Under the pieces are notes generated by a model. The model ran no database searches. It was not told where the DNA came from and worked only from the letters and a program-made list of their open reading frames with translations. From Eucommia ulmoides (taxonomy: Eukaryota; Streptophyta; Magnoliopsida; Garryales; Eucommiaceae), in contig CM028328.1 of the NCBI GenBank assembly GCA_016647705.1, forward strand, positions 36,246,501 through 36,310,500: DNA of 64,000 bases, written 5' to 3'. The position numbers were made by a program, and so were the translations under genes. Shown here piece by piece: positions 1 to 12,217 of the stretch (position 1 is its first letter; the number at the start of each line of letters is the position of its first letter).

Positions 1-486
1 GTAATATTAGTTTAATTAGTTTAATTTAGATTAGTATATAATTATTAATATAAACTATATTTTTATCGCCTAAATAAAGTTAGGTTATGATAATCGCGGT
101 ACTCAACAACTGTCTAATCCAATCACTGTGGATATGACAACCCTAACTCTTTCAATCTATACTAAAACTTGACATGTACACTTGTAATGAAAGTAGCGAC
201 ATATCTACGCGCTACCAGTAAACGAAGTTAATCCCTAAATAATTTATTCCCATATAATATATTTAGTATTATAGTTTAATTAATTGTTAATTTAGTTTAG
301 TTTATGTTCATAACAAAAACCCTAATTTTAATCGCCTAAATAAAGTTTGTTTATGATAATCGCAGTAATTAGAGATAATTTAATCCAATCCCTGTAGATA
401 CAACAACTTTTCTCATTCACTATTCTATAAAACTTGACCTGTACACTTGCGGTGAAAGTAGCAACGTAATATTCCGCTACCAACTA
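1..486 (+). repeat. Two tandem copies of an Athila-like LTR tail
   Basis: About 1-228 and 229-486 are two versions of the same segment. Each carries the phrases 'taggttatgataatcgc' (or a close variant), 'actaaaacttgac' and a tail ending 'gctacca'. The same phrases close the LTRs at 10890-11157 and 14930-15199. They are therefore LTR 3' ends lying in tandem. Confidence 0.7.
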
Positions 487-539
487 TATCGGACAGTGAT
501 TGGGTGAGTTCGGTATAAATGGTTCCCAAGAAATGAGGC

Positions 540-3058
540 ATGACTGTGGTGAAGAATGAGAGGAATGATCTATTTCCCACACGAACCATCACTGGATGGA
601 GAGTGTGCATTGATTATAGAAAGTTGAACAAGGCCACATGGAAGGATCTTTTTTCTCTACTGTTCATTGATCAAATATTGGATCATCTTTTCGGTTATGA
701 CCACTATTATTTTCTTGACGACTATTCAGGCTACAATCAAATACCCATTGCACCAGAAGACTAAGAGAAGACACGACTTTCACATGCCTGTATGGCACCT
801 TTGCTTACCATCGTATGCCGTTTGGTCTTTGCAACGCTCCGACAATGTTCCAATGGTATATGATGGCTATCTTTGTGGACATGGTAGAAGATATAATAGA
901 ATTGTTCATGAATGACTTCTCGATCTTTGGTTCATACTTTGACCATTGCCTTTATAATTTGTTACTTGTTCTTAACCAATGTGAAGAGAAGCATTTAGTT
1001 CTTAATTGGGAGAAGTGCCATTTCATGGTCAAGGAGAAAATTTTCTTAGGCCATCAGGTCTCTTACGAGCGGCTTGAGGTAGATAGGGTGAAGATTGAGA
1101 CGATCGAAAAACTTCCACCACCAATCAATGTGAAGGGAGTCTGAAGTTTCTTAGGCAATGTTGGCTTCTACTGGTATTTCATAAAAGATTTTTCTAAAAT
1201 GGTGAAGACATTATGTCATTTGCTTGAAAAGAATACCCCGCTCATTTTTTATGAAGCTTATGTGGGAGCATTTAATTCCATAAAGGATAAGTTAATCTTG
1301 GGTCCAATTATAGTCGCTCCGGATTGGAATGAGCCTTTGAAATCATGTGTGATACGAGTGACTATGCGGTTGGAGTTGTTTTAGGCCAATGTAAGGAGAA
1401 GATTTTCCGATCCATATACTATGCAAACAAAATGCTGAATGACACTCAAGAGAATTATACTACCACTGAGAAGGAGATGTTGGTGGTGGTCTTCGCGTGT
1501 GATAAGTTTCGTTCTTACATTATAAGGTCCAAGGTGATCATATATACAGACCATGCCATCATCCAGTACTTATTTGCAAAAAAGGACGCCAAGCCGCGTT
1601 TAATCCGGTGGATTCTCTTACTTCAGGAATTTGATACTGAAATTAGAGATAAAAAGAGGAGTGAGAATGTGGTAGCCGATCATCTCTCCCGGCTCGTGCA
1701 AGAAGATGTTGGTGATCATTCTTGTATCACAGAAGTTTTCCCAGATGAGCAATTATTCAATGTTGAAGCTAAACTTTCGTAGTTCGCGGATATAATCAAT
1801 TATCTCACATGAAAGGTATTGCCGCCGGACCTATCAAGTGCTCAAATGAAGAAATTCCTATTTGATGTGAAGCATTATATGTGGGATAACCCAATGTTGT
1901 TCAAGAAATGCGCTGACCAAGTCATCCAGTGATGTGTTTCGGAAGAGAAAATGGCAAGCAATCTATATCATTGTCATTTATCACAGTGTATGGGGCATTT
2001 TGGAGCAACAAGGACGGCCGCTAAGTTGCTTTAATTAGGTTTTTACTGATCGATGCTTTTTCATGATTCATACATGTTTCTAAAAACCTGTGATCAATGC
2101 CAGAGGGTTGGTAACATCTCAAGACGGCATGAGTTGCCCTTGACGTACATTCTTGAGTTGGAGCTCTTTAATGTTTCGGGGATTGATTTCATGGGACTAT
2201 TTCTGCCATCCTTTGGTCAGGAGTATATCTTGTTGGATGTGGATTACGTGTCATAATGGGTTGAAGTTGTGACCACGCCAACCAACGACGCTAAGGTGGT
2301 TCTGAAATTCCTTCAAAAGAACATAATGACAAGGTTCAAGACTCCTTGATCCATCAACAGGGATGAAAGAACCCACTTTTGTCATAAAATGTTCAATACT
2401 CTATTGACAAAGTATAGAGTTTGGCATAAGGTGGTGCTTTTATACCATCCCCAAATAAACGGCCAAGCCGAAGTGTCCAATCGAGAAATAAAGCGAATCT
2501 TGGAGAATATGGTTCACTCAAAGCATAAGGATTGGGTGGTGAAATTAGACGATGCACTATGGGCATACCGCACAGCTTTTAAAACACTGATTGGAATGTC
2601 ACCGTATCAGTTGGTGTTTGGGAAAGTGTGCCATTTGCTAGTAGAATTGGAGCACCGGGCCTTTTGGGCGATAAAGAAGCAGAATTTTGATCACAATGCT
2701 TCGGGGCAACAACATATCCTTCAACTCAATGAGATGGAAGAATTCCAAAATGAGGCATATGAGAACGCCAAGTTGTACGAAGACAAAACCAAAAAATGAC
2801 ACAATAAGCACATCATCAGGAGGGAGTTCAGCCTGGGACAACAAGTCTTACTTTTCAATTTACTACTGAGACTCTTTCCTAAAAAAACTAAAGTCTAGAT
2901 GGTCCGAACCATTCCAAATCAAGCATGCATTTCCATTCGGCTCCGTTGAATTGGAAGGTGACGACGGACGGATTTTCCGAGTCAATGGGGAGAGAATCAA
3001 ACACTATTTTGGGAATGAGAAACGAGTTGTGGAGAGTATCTCCCTCATTGACGGCTAA
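540..3058 (+). pseudogene. Gypsy (Athila-like) pol: reverse transcriptase, RNase H, integrase
   Basis: Domains follow the Gypsy order RT, RNase H, integrase. RT spans about 540-1144 (GWRVCIDYRKLNKAT; YSGYNQIPIAPED; MPFGLCNAPTMFQ; LNWEKCHFMV). The RNase H region is about 1345-1782 and ends with the typical HLSRL. The integrase zinc-binding part is near 2053-2160 (CDQCQRVGNIS). The integrase core and C-terminal part run about 2160-3058 ([30 protein letters not shown]; an RVNGERIKHYF-like end). Integrase lying after RNase H separates this from Copia. The reading frame is broken in many places and no functional polyprotein is expected. Confidence 0.9.
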
Positions 3059-3324
3059 TGTGGATATTTACTAAGTCCAACAAGGGACGTTAAATCAAGC
3101 GCCTTTTTTTGGATATACAACATGTGGGATTGGTCTTCATTAATTTTTGATATATTAACATTTTGGAGGTTGAATTGATCACGAAGCGAGTTTGTGAGTG
3201 AATGAAGGAGTTTGGACATTTGGGAAAGTTATATGATCTTGAACGTGATGAAAAAACGGAAAGAAAATAAAATGGTAATAGGCCGTTTGATAAATAATAC
3301 AGAGAAACCAAAGCAAAATTGCAG

Positions 3325-3520
3325 GCCTTCACCACTGCAGCGGTGAGAAGCACTGCTGCATCGACCATTAAGCAGAAGACCTTCTGTTGTTCTATCGCTG
3401 CAGCGAAGGAGACCACCGCTGCAGCTATAGCACAATAGAAAGCCCACTGGACTTTCATCACTGTAGTGATGAAGCCCATCGTTGCAGCGATGGTGCCCCC
3501 TGTTTCGATAAATAGGGGTG
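3325..3520. repeat. Internal array of GCTGCAGC palindromes before the 3' ORF
   Basis: About six copies of a palindromic motif with consensus atCGCTGCAGCGat occur near 3335, 3353, 3399, 3413, 3457 and 3480. They are followed at about 3506-3520 by the TATA-like string cgataaataggggtg. The same motif recurs in the LTR at 5063-5270, again directly before a TATA-like string. The array lies between pol and the 3' ORF. A promoter role is inference. Confidence 0.7.
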
Positions 3521-3699
3521 TTGTTTCATAAAATCGAATTTTCCAAACCCTAACTCCCAAAACTCTTCAAATTTTATCTCCAAACCATTTGATAACCTCA
3601 AATCCATCCTCCCATACTTAAAAACAAAGATCCCCACCATAAATCAACCACCAAAATCACATTTCAAACCCTAAATTCGTGGTTCTAAGGTTAGAGTTC

Positions 3700-4845
3700 A
3701 AAGAGGCAAAATTTTCCATTCCCATCTATTGGGGGCTCAAGCCGATTCATTTCCAAATGAGTGGAGCAGCACTTCAATCAGTTTGAGCGTAGGTGTAATT
3801 TCATTCGTGAGCATGGCTTTATCGAATTGGATAAGCTTCTGGCCAAAATTGTAAATGTGATTCAGGAAAGAGGTTAGCAGCGATTGTGTAGACAATCGGG
3901 CCCAGGCGATATCGCTTTGGTCTATGAATTCTTCGCCAATTGTGTAGAAGCCGAAAACCACCGAACCAGGGTCTGGACTCGAGTGGTCAAGTTTGATGTA
4001 GAAACAATAAACGAACTACTAGGGTTTGTTCCGGAAGAACCAAAAGAAGATTTTGATGAAGAAATGGAGCAGGAAGATCTAGAAATGGTCATCAGGATGC
4101 TATGTTCTGGCAATGTGCATTGGTTACATACGGGACTAGATCTCTCTATTTTTCCATCCAAGTACTTGTACAAATTTCCAAAAATTAGGTTCCATTTCAT
4201 ATGCGCCAACCTGCACCCGACGTCTCATCTGACTAACGTTACCAAAGACAGAGCCCAGACTCTATATGCTATTGAGACTAGAAAGCCATTGAACGTCGGG
4301 TTTCTAGTCAATTCGGTCGTCCAATATGCAATCTGGAATACCAAAATTGGCCTGTCCTTCCCATTTTTTCTCACCGAGCTATTTCGGAAGGTGAGTATGG
4401 TAATCTTTGGAGATAGCTTGTGCCTCCCCAAAAGACCTATCGATTTCTCTACCATGAAACGAATCTAGAGCAACGAGGTTGAGCCCCAAGAGAAAAAAAA
4501 AAAAAAAAAACAAGGTCTTCTATGGCCCAAAGTTCTGAGGCTCCTGTCCGAGCAAACATTATAATGGAAAGCCTTCACCAACAAATGGTGTATCAAGGGG
4601 AGTAACTACAAGCCCTATGGCTAGACGCTAAAGCGATTCAAAATGAACACATTGTATTCCGAGTGTACAAGGAGCAGTACAACCAGACGATGCATCAGGC
4701 TCTGCATTACTTCGGAATACAAGTAGGCTATGATATGAGCGGCTACCCCGCGATGCCCTTGTTCCCTGCACATCTTCAACAACCACCACACAATTCATCC
4801 CATCATGACGGCAGTGGGGACAACATTCCTTGTGATGGGCAATAG
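3700..4845 (+). pseudogene. 3' ORF of the Athila-like element, 'putative plant transposon protein' type domain
   Basis: The best-preserved stretch is 3884-4468. It contains ALVYEFFANC, VDVETINELL-like and KPLNVGFLV phrases matching the family annotated as 'putative plant transposon protein domain', which I recognise from memory. The same domain is at 57830-58651 in the element on the right. Here it sits downstream of pol, the position used by the extra 3' ORF of Athila elements. I see no signal peptide or convincing membrane span in what remains. Its function is unknown, and the copy is a fossil. Confidence 0.6.
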
Positions 4846-4862
4846 GAGGTGACACTTTAATG

Positions 4863-4912
4863 TCTCACTACCTCACTCACTTGGGAGAGGACTCGAGAGA
4901 GGTAGTGAGTGA
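4863..4912. repeat. Short hairpin after the 3' ORF
   Basis: ctcactacctc at about 4863-4873 pairs with gaggtagtgag at about 4897-4909, with a roughly 24-base loop. It lies between the ORF end and the LTR. A processing or termination role is possible but not shown. Confidence 0.5.
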
Positions 4913-4919
4913 GTATTCT

Positions 4920-6283
4920 TGTTTTAAATCATTTTAATTCCTTTCTATGTCAATTTTGTGTAGGAAAGAAAATGGTTGAAAATCTAGCAAATCAGTAGGA
5001 CGTCAGTGGATAAATGTTGAAAAAGATAAAAAACAATAAAAAAAAATAAGGACCTGCAGCCTCACTGCTGCAGCGATGAAGCCCATCAATGTAACGCTAG
5101 CATCAAGGGGTGGCCCTTGATGCTGGCGCTACAACGATGGGCTTCATCGCTGCAGTGGTGAAAGGTCAGTGGACCTTCTGCCGAACCATCGCTGCAGTGA
5201 TGAAATGGCAAAAGCCCTACTGCCTATCCATCACTGCAGCGATGACTTCCATCGCTGCAGCGATAAATAAAACAGCTGGCATATATCGTTTAAGATATTT
5301 TTTGGATATTTTTGGATTCTATAGTATCCACCCATTCCAACCTTGCCTAAGGATGTTTTGACACTTGTTAGAAGTCCTAGATCAGACCCTTGAAGAGGAG
5401 AGCTCATTTGAAGAAGAGAAAACGATCTCGGAGCAGTTTTGGCGGAAGTAGAACCATCCACTTCATAGATTTGTCATTCCTTCTTTGTTTCTATCTTTGT
5501 TTCTCAACTTTGTGTATTGAATAATGATTTTATTCTTATGTTTTAATGAATATTTGGTGATGATCATGTGTGGCTAAGTAGTTGTTATCTAGGGATTGAT
5601 TAGTTCATGAATGTGCATGTTTGAGTGAATTCATGTTTCTTTAACAATTATTCATCTTCATCTGGTTGTGTTTACCATTTTATTACATTTATAGTATGCT
5701 TTTTATGATGCTATGGTTAATTTGAGAATACGGGATTTGACACTTGGGAGAGATAACCCTAGATTAGGATTAGAGTTAAACACAACGCGACATTATAATG
5801 TTTCGGGAGATTATTAGAACGTGTACAATCCGTGAGGTTGAGTCAAGACTCATGTACTCATTTAGATGCTAGATAGGGATATCGGTGGTGACACGAGTGC
5901 ATATTCACTCACTTTACACTCGGGAGAGATAGTGAGCAAGTTTACAATACCTAGATTGTCGGATAGTTTGAACACCGTTAATGTAAACTTGACTAAATCA
6001 AACATGTATTAGTGAACAAAATTAATCCCTAGGTAATCTATTTTCATAGAATTAATTCTAAATTTTTAGATTTAATTAGTTTTCAATTAGAAAACATATT
6101 TCAAATCTTGAAACGTCTAGATAATATTAAGCTATGTCAATTGTAGTACTTAATTAATCCTACGACAAATCCCAGTGGACGACACTCGATCTTTGGATCC
6201 ACTTTATTAAAACTTGACCTCGTGCACTTGCGAGTAAAATCAAAGCGTTAAAATATGGTGAACTATAACCATACTCTCCCTAA
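4920..6283 (+). repeat. LTR of the Athila-like element
   Basis: The segment holds palindromes (5063-5270), a TATA-like cgataaataaaac at 5260-5271, and the 'ttgacacttgggagagataaccctag' type middle shared with the LTRs at 9774, 13781, 54661 and 60692. The tail reads 'attaaaacttgacctcgtgcacttgcgag'. Both boundaries are approximate: I did not find a clean TG start and the CA end is inferred from the related LTRs. Confidence 0.6.
5063..5160. repeat. Long imperfect hairpin in the LTR
   Basis: Arms of 37 bp (5073-5109 and 5114-5150) pair with about four mismatches around a 4-base loop. They extend outward through flanking ctgcag motifs to about 5063 and 5160. The structure is built from two of the LTR's palindromic units in opposite orientation. 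It could form a cruciform or a stable RNA stem. Confidence 0.75.
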
Positions 6284-8180
6284 ATCCGAGGATGGGTTTT
6301 TTAACTCATTATAGCACAATCATGAAGAAAAAAATTTAAATATGCATATAATATCCAATAAAGCACAAATTCATCTCAAAATTCAATAATTCATAGACTT
6401 CCCCTGCATTGGTGCAATACTTAGGCGAACAAACCTAAACCTTAACTAAACTCATTTAAAGTATAATTATGGTCTTCCCTTAAAAATATTCAACAAAACA
6501 TCAACAAATTCTCTCCCTTTGTCATCTCAAAAAGTGGGAAAGGGGAACCAAAAACATCCGCTAAAGATTTAGTGAGTATATCAACAAGCTAATCGAAAGT
6601 ATCAAAATCTTCAATATCATCTTTTTCAATTTAAGGATAACAAATTATTGCCCCACTTATAAAAACATCTCCCCCTAAATAATTGTAAACAAGCAAATTC
6701 AGGCATAGAAGAATAATCATGAGACAAACAAAATATTTCAACAATATAGCATGCAATCACATAATTTCAGTTAAGTCCATATGCCTTACTCATGATACCA
6801 CATAATATCTTCCTATTAGATAGAATCAAGTCATATAATTTTTAATGCACTAGAATAGGAAGCATATCTCAAGAATAACTTATGATCAATCAACATAAAT
6901 CTAATACAAGCTTTAAACGTGGATAAATGCATATTTATCTCATAAAAATTTCAGCTCTATTTTTTCAACAATAATCATTAACGAATAACTCATACTATAT
7001 ATTTTGAGATCATGCAAATTAATATATAACTCAATGATAAATAAGTCATGAATTGATACAAGATGTTTCACATATTTTTAAACATGACGTTTAGAGGATC
7101 TCATATAGTATAGCATAAAAATATCACATAAAAATATGTAAACTTTTCTAATTATCATGTAATATATATATCATTAATAAATCAATATTTGCTAACAATA
7201 GAAATCCATATAGGCATATAATCAAAGTATGATATTTAAATTTCTCTCATAATTATGAAAGAATGAGATTGTTTTACCACTGAGTTAAATGAAGATTCAA
7301 CTCTAATCAATTATCTCCTTGAGTCAACCTCGTTCTTATTCTTGACTAAACTTTGAATTTTGGTATGAACGTTTCTTTCTTCTTGAGTAATATTATAACC
7401 TGAAACTCTTTAAAACATGCTTGGAGGAAAATCATTAGTAGAGATCAAGTAAACCTTTATTTATTTGTTATTCTCAACATCATGCATGAGCACTAATCAA
7501 TTTCAAGCAATTTTAATCCTATAAATCAATTGATTCAGATTGAGTCATCTCAAGTAACATGTTTCTAATAATCATATAATCATTAACACACAAAGTCATT
7601 AATCATATCTCATATCATTCTAGATCCCTTCATAATCGTAATCATTTAAAAATTAGAAGATATGAAGCATATGAGAATGACATATTATAATGCATATAGC
7701 TAGGTACTTAATGCCTATAAATATATCCCCGTGTAGAAGAACATCAACTTGAAACATTAAGCACCAATTGATATGTCATGTATTCAAACACTCATATGTA
7801 TGATATCAAAAAGAATTATCATGCTTTCATATTAATATTAATCATACAAGTTTCATCAATTCGATGCATCAATTAAATCATTAAGAGATTTTAATATATC
7901 ACAATATTAGGTATTATAATGAATCAAGATACTATTTCAAGATGCATAGAACATCAGCTTCATTCAACAAATATATATTCATGAATGAGAGCACATTATA
8001 CAAATGGTCTTACTAATATGCAACAAGTCATTAATAACACTTAGTGAGATCACAAACACTTGATTTATTTTCTAAGTTATGTAACATATTTTAAAATTAA
8101 CACATAATCACTACTTGATATAAGCACATAAAAAAATATTAATACCCCTTAACTAAATGTGATTCTTATAATCACCCTAC
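6284..8180. other. AT-rich stretch without a supported gene
   Basis: No ORF of substance is visible here. On the minus strand near 6555-6600 a short stretch reads VDILTKSL, the usual end of Copia RNase H. It is followed (to the left) by 'gagatgacaaagggagagaa', typical of sequence after Copia pol. This probably belongs to the minus-strand Copia element whose gag is at 8182-9404. I cannot assign the remainder. Confidence 0.5.
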
Positions 8181-8181
8181 A

Positions 8182-9404
8182 ATGTTTCTAAAACAACAAG
8201 TGAACGCATCATATAAAATAGGTCTTAGAAACCATCACCAACTTACCTATTGGGCAAGTCGGGCATCTCCTTCTTTAACAAATTTAATAAATTTAAACCG
8301 CGAGGGATTAAGAGTACCTTTTATATTTTTCGAGGCAACTTTACTCTTTACCTCATTTGTACCGATAATTGCTTTGGGTGCACCATTTCTCTTAGCATGT
8401 TTGTATCCTCTCAACCTTTGATTATTGTCATTTGATTTATTGATACTTCCATTTGCACATGTCACTTGTGGCTTCCTGGTGATATCTCATCTTGGTTTTG
8501 AAAATTCTTTTCTGTTTGCACATTTCGCTTGTAGCTTCTTCGTAACTTCACGTTTTGTCTTTAGTGCATCTTTTCGCTTTGTATGCGTTGCTTGTGGATC
8601 ATTGATGACTTCTTGTCTTGACTTTGATATAACCTCTTTGTTCGTTCCTTCGGGTCCACTACCGTCATTATGTAACTCTGCACAAGATATAACGATTCTC
8701 TTCGGTATCCATTTCATTTTGGATTCGTCCTTGTTAGACATAAGCTTAGGGTTCCTTAATGGACATGACACTTTAAAATGCCCAACCCTATTGCAATAAT
8801 AACATCTCAAATTTGATCGATTATTATGGAAAGCACAAGATATAAGGCATAAATCATTTATAACAATAGAAACATAACTATCACTGGCCTGTGATGAAAA
8901 ATAAGATGATGAAACAAATCCACTTTGCCTAAAAAAATCATTTTCAGAAGCTCTTGAAACAGACTTGAGGTCAGATTTTGATTTTTCAAAATTTTTCTTA
9001 AGTAAATCGATTTTTGAATCAAAATTTGACCTTTGCTTAAAAATCATGTCAAGATTATTTTCTAAAACTCTGTTTTCCTTTTCAAGAGAATCCACTTTAG
9101 ATATCAAATTATTAATTTCAAAAACAACATCCAAAAATTCTTTTGTACCACAATAATCATCCAAATGCACTTTAGATTTTTAAACACTTTTTCCTCCATT
9201 TTCAAATGAATCAATTTTTCTTTTTAAACTCAAACTCTCTTTAGCAAAAAGTAGTGTGAAAGAAAGTAATTTTTCCATGAAAACATGGATATTTTCATTA
9301 TCATCATCTCCACCACTACCACTAATATCACAGGAATCATACATCAGATTATCATATAAGGATCTATCATCATCAAGAGAGGATACACAAAAAACATCAT
9401 TCAT
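8182..9404 (-). pseudogene. Copia gag region with CCHC zinc knuckle
   Basis: The minus strand encodes a coiled-coil-like stretch (VDSLEKENRVLENNLD) followed by the zinc knuckle CYYCNRVGHFKVSCPL (C-x2-C-x4-H-x4-C), the nucleic-acid binding motif of retrotransposon Gag. A basic Lys/Arg-rich tail follows. To the right, at 9456-9472, the complement reads ttggtatcagacc, a tRNA-Met primer binding site, directly before the LTR. The element therefore runs right to left. It is a broken fossil. Confidence 0.75.
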
Positions 9405-9458
9405 GGTGTGTGCATGTGACTGATTTAGCTAAGAAGTTAAGCCTAATCAAGCTAAAAC

Positions 9459-9472
9459 TAGGTCTGATACCA
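9459..9472 (-). promoter_or_regulatory. Primer binding site of the minus-strand Copia element
   Basis: On the minus strand the sequence next to the LTR end (ccaaca) reads attggtatcagac. This matches the 3' end of initiator tRNA-Met used by many plant Copia elements. Confidence 0.7.
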
Positions 9473-9773
9473 ATTGTTGGCCTAGTGATCTAAGCAAGAG
9501 GGGGTGAATTGGGTAGTTCTAAAAAATTATCAAATAATAACACTTGAAAAATTCAAATAATTAATTTTATCCTAAATTAATTATTATCTTTATAATACAA
9601 CGGATAAGTGTTTAAATCTAAGTGCACACCAAAATAATAGGAAATAAAGAAAATAGATATGCAATACACCACGATATATCCTGGTTTACCAAGCTACTCT
9701 TAGCTAATCTAGTCCTTCGAGCCCCACGGAGATTCTCACCCACTGAACCACTAAGATTCTTTTAAACAAGTAG
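9473..9773 (-). repeat. Copia LTR, first part (split by a Gypsy insertion)
   Basis: On the + strand this starts tgttggcctagtgatctaag, i.e. the LTR end in minus orientation, right beside the primer binding site. It stops at 9773, where the Athila-like element 9774-15199 begins, and resumes after 15204. Confidence 0.65.
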
Positions 9774-11157
9774 TGATAGGTGTAAATTACCTATGTATTT
9801 CTAAACCGGACATTATTAGTTTTCAAGTACGTTTAGTATATTTTAATACATTTTAATGTGTTTTTATTCTTTTTGTATCAAATCAGGTGTGTGGGGTGAA
9901 ACGGGATAAAAATGGATCAAAAATGATCACATCGGATCAAAGACGGTGGAAGAACGGTAGAAAAAGGGCAAAGAAACCAAAATGCAGAACTGCAGTTTCA
10001 CAGCCTAGGCGGTAAAAATGCTGAGAAGGCCCTAAAGTCTCTGAAGTTTCATCGCCTAGGCGGTTAGAATGTAGAGACTTGGATCACTATTCCACCACCT
10101 AGGCGATCATTGAACCGACATACCCACCGCCTAGGCCGTCACTCTACACATTGGATTAGACATTTATTTTAGATATTTTCCCAATAAATACCCTCATCTC
10201 CTCCTCTCTTCCATTTTGATCACCCCCTAAGGCCTTCAAATATATTTAGGGTGAGTTTGAGATATTTTTGAGGGAGAGCTCACAACCTGAGGTGGAAGAA
10301 AAAGGAAGAAGTGATCGTTGTACGGTTTTAGCGCCAAATCTTCAGATATCGACTAAGTTCTTTCATTTATTTTCTTTGTTTTCTTCATTTCGGTAGTTGT
10401 TGGGCATGTTTAGTCCATTTTACATTGTATATATGGTTATGGTCATTGGCTAAACATAGGTTGTTTAGGGATTAACGCTATATTTATAAATATGTTGTTT
10501 GGTTGAGTTTGTGTTTCGTTAATGTGTGTTCATTATAATTTCGATTGTGTTTATCGTATTGTCATGATTATATGCTTAGATAGATATATTGAGAATACGG
10601 TATTTGACACTCGAGAGTGGTAACCCTGGATTCGAACTAGGTTAAACATAACATGATAATCCAATAACCTGGGAGGGAGTTGGTGAGTGTGCAATCGATG
10701 ACGTTGGGGCGAGACTCATGTGACCTAGGGTCGTTAAGACATTTAGAGGGACTTCTTCATTGACACGAAGTCGCATATTCCCCCATCTTACACTCGAGAG
10801 AGGTTGCGAGGGAGTTTACGAACTGAGATTGTCGGATACGCGAACGCCGTTAACGTAAACTAAAACGAAACCAAGCATGTATTTGTAAACGAAGTTAATC
10901 CCTAGATAATCTATTCCCTCAAAACTATCTCAATATAATATTAGTATAGTTAATTAGTTAGTTTAATTAAATTAGTATTAGTATTTTATTTTATTTCATT
11001 TATTTTTGCCTAGATAAAATTAGGTTATGATAATCGCGGTAATCGATAATAAGTCTCACCTATCCCTGTGGACACGATACCCTTAATCTCCTGATCTATA
11101 CTAAAACTTGACCCATACGCTTGCGGTGAAAGAGGTGACGCTTAATTGCGGCCATCA
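9774..11157 (+). repeat. 5' LTR with CCGCCTAGGCGG palindromes
   Basis: The LTR is 1384 bp, TG...CA bounded. Four palindromic motifs (consensus CCGCCTAGGCGG) lie at about 10001, 10051, 10093 and 10126. About 40 bp after the last is a TATA-like ccaataaataccc at 10181. The second half shares the 'gtttgacactcgggagaggtaaccc' type core with the other Athila-like LTRs in this window. Confidence 0.9.
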
Positions 11158-11180
11158 AGTTTTTGGCGCCGTTGCCGTGG
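11158..11180 (+). promoter_or_regulatory. Primer binding site, tRNA-Asp type
   Basis: agtttttggcgccgttgcc directly follows the LTR end. The tggcgccgttgcc core is the primer site usual for Athila-type Gypsy elements. Confidence 0.8.
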
Positions 11181-11728
11181 ATAGGTTGTTGAATTATTAT
11201 TGATATTGCAAGTAAATAACCAAATTTTACTTTAGACATTTATTTTGTTTATAACTTTTTCGTTTGTAGTTTTTGTTTTTGTTTTCGTTCAGGGTGCTTG
11301 AAGATGTTAGATCCACAGGTACTCTTGTGTTTCTTTCAATAGGATTCCGAGCCATTTTACTATGCTTGGGATTGTTACAAGGATTTGCTACTCTGGTTGT
11401 CGAATCACGGTTTCCCGAGGAATTGTCAACTACTGAACTTCCTCGATGGGTTACAAGCCGCAACCAGAATGTGGGTTGAAAAAGGAAACGGTACCACCTA
11501 TTTCGACCAACTAACCACGGACAAAACCCATTGGTTTCTGGAAGACATGGCAGCCTTTGATTATTAGAGCCTCAATATTGTGGCGCCATGGATTGACACC
11601 CCGGTCTAAGATGTGGAGTCTTCCCCCTGGAATAGATATTAGCTGAATTTATTGGAGAGACTCAGACGTTTTGGAGGGAGACAAATAACCCACTAAACGA
11701 GCATGAGGATCATCTTGATTATATCGAG

Positions 11729-12217
11729 ATGGTCTGCGCTGACATAGACATGATCGTAACGTCTCTTCAGACACAAATCGGTCAGCTCATTTGCTTGATT
11801 GAGGTCGAGTCAGACATGGTGGCATTGCGAGATTCACAAGCCACATTCAGTGAAAGACACCGTGAGGATCCAGAGATAAACGGGAGGTATTGGGATGAGA
11901 TCGACAAAGATTCATACATTAAGTGTTGTGAATTTTCACCCTTCGAATTCCAGTTGGTGACGCCGCCATCGATCCAAGATGCTCACATTTATGAGGATCT
12001 GATATGGCTCATTGATCCTTCACCGCCATTAGCAACGTTTCTCCAAGCCCGCCAAGTACATGAGCTGGTGGAATATCCTGTTGAAAGCCTGGTCCGATCA
12101 GAGCTTTATCTCGCCAAGCTTGAGGGCGTGTTAAATCAAGACCCATACGTAGTGTTATTTGACACGTACTATAGGCGAAAACCGCTATTTGATGAGAACT
12201 TCAATGTGTCGGGATGA
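11729..12217 (+). CDS. Hypothetical 162-residue protein of the non-autonomous element
   Basis: The ORF begins MVCADIDMIVTSLQTQIGQL, a heptad-like start that could form a coiled coil. It is rich in acidic residues and ends in a short basic segment (YYRRKPLF). I see no zinc knuckle, protease or polymerase motif. It follows the primer site by about 550 bp and precedes a long non-coding 3' region. It could be what is left of the element's 3' ORF or of a gag-like gene. I do not recognise the family, and it may be a fossil. Confidence 0.4.
   Translation: MVCADIDMIVTSLQTQIGQLICLIEVESDMVALRDSQATFSERHREDPEINGRYWDEIDKDSYIKCCEFSPFEFQLVTPPSIQDAHIYEDLIWLIDPSPPLATFLQARQVHELVEYPVESLVRSELYLAKLEGVLNQDPYVVLFDTYYRRKPLFDENFNVSG

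Larger units (their letters stand above)
1..6283 (+). mobile_element. Athila-like Ty3/Gypsy retrotransposon, fossil, cut by the window edge
   Basis: In order this holds LTR ends (1-486), a Gypsy pol region (540-3058), an array of TCGCTGCAGCGA-type palindromes (about 3325-3520), a 3' ORF region (about 3700-4845) and an LTR (about 4920-6283). The pol sequence has the Athila signature wording (VCIDYRKLNKAT, LNWEKCHFMV, EKLPPPI). The LTR tails match those of the two other Athila-like elements in this window. The element is clearly broken, with many breaks across pol, so it is an old copy. The outer limits are estimated: the left part lies beyond the window and the right end is placed by similarity of the LTR tail. 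Confidence 0.8.

Noticed and set aside
10001-10140. Reading the CCGCCTAGGCGG array as a CRISPR-like array
   Set aside because: Units are palindromes at irregular spacing inside plant LTRs; no uniform repeats and spacers, and no cas genes.
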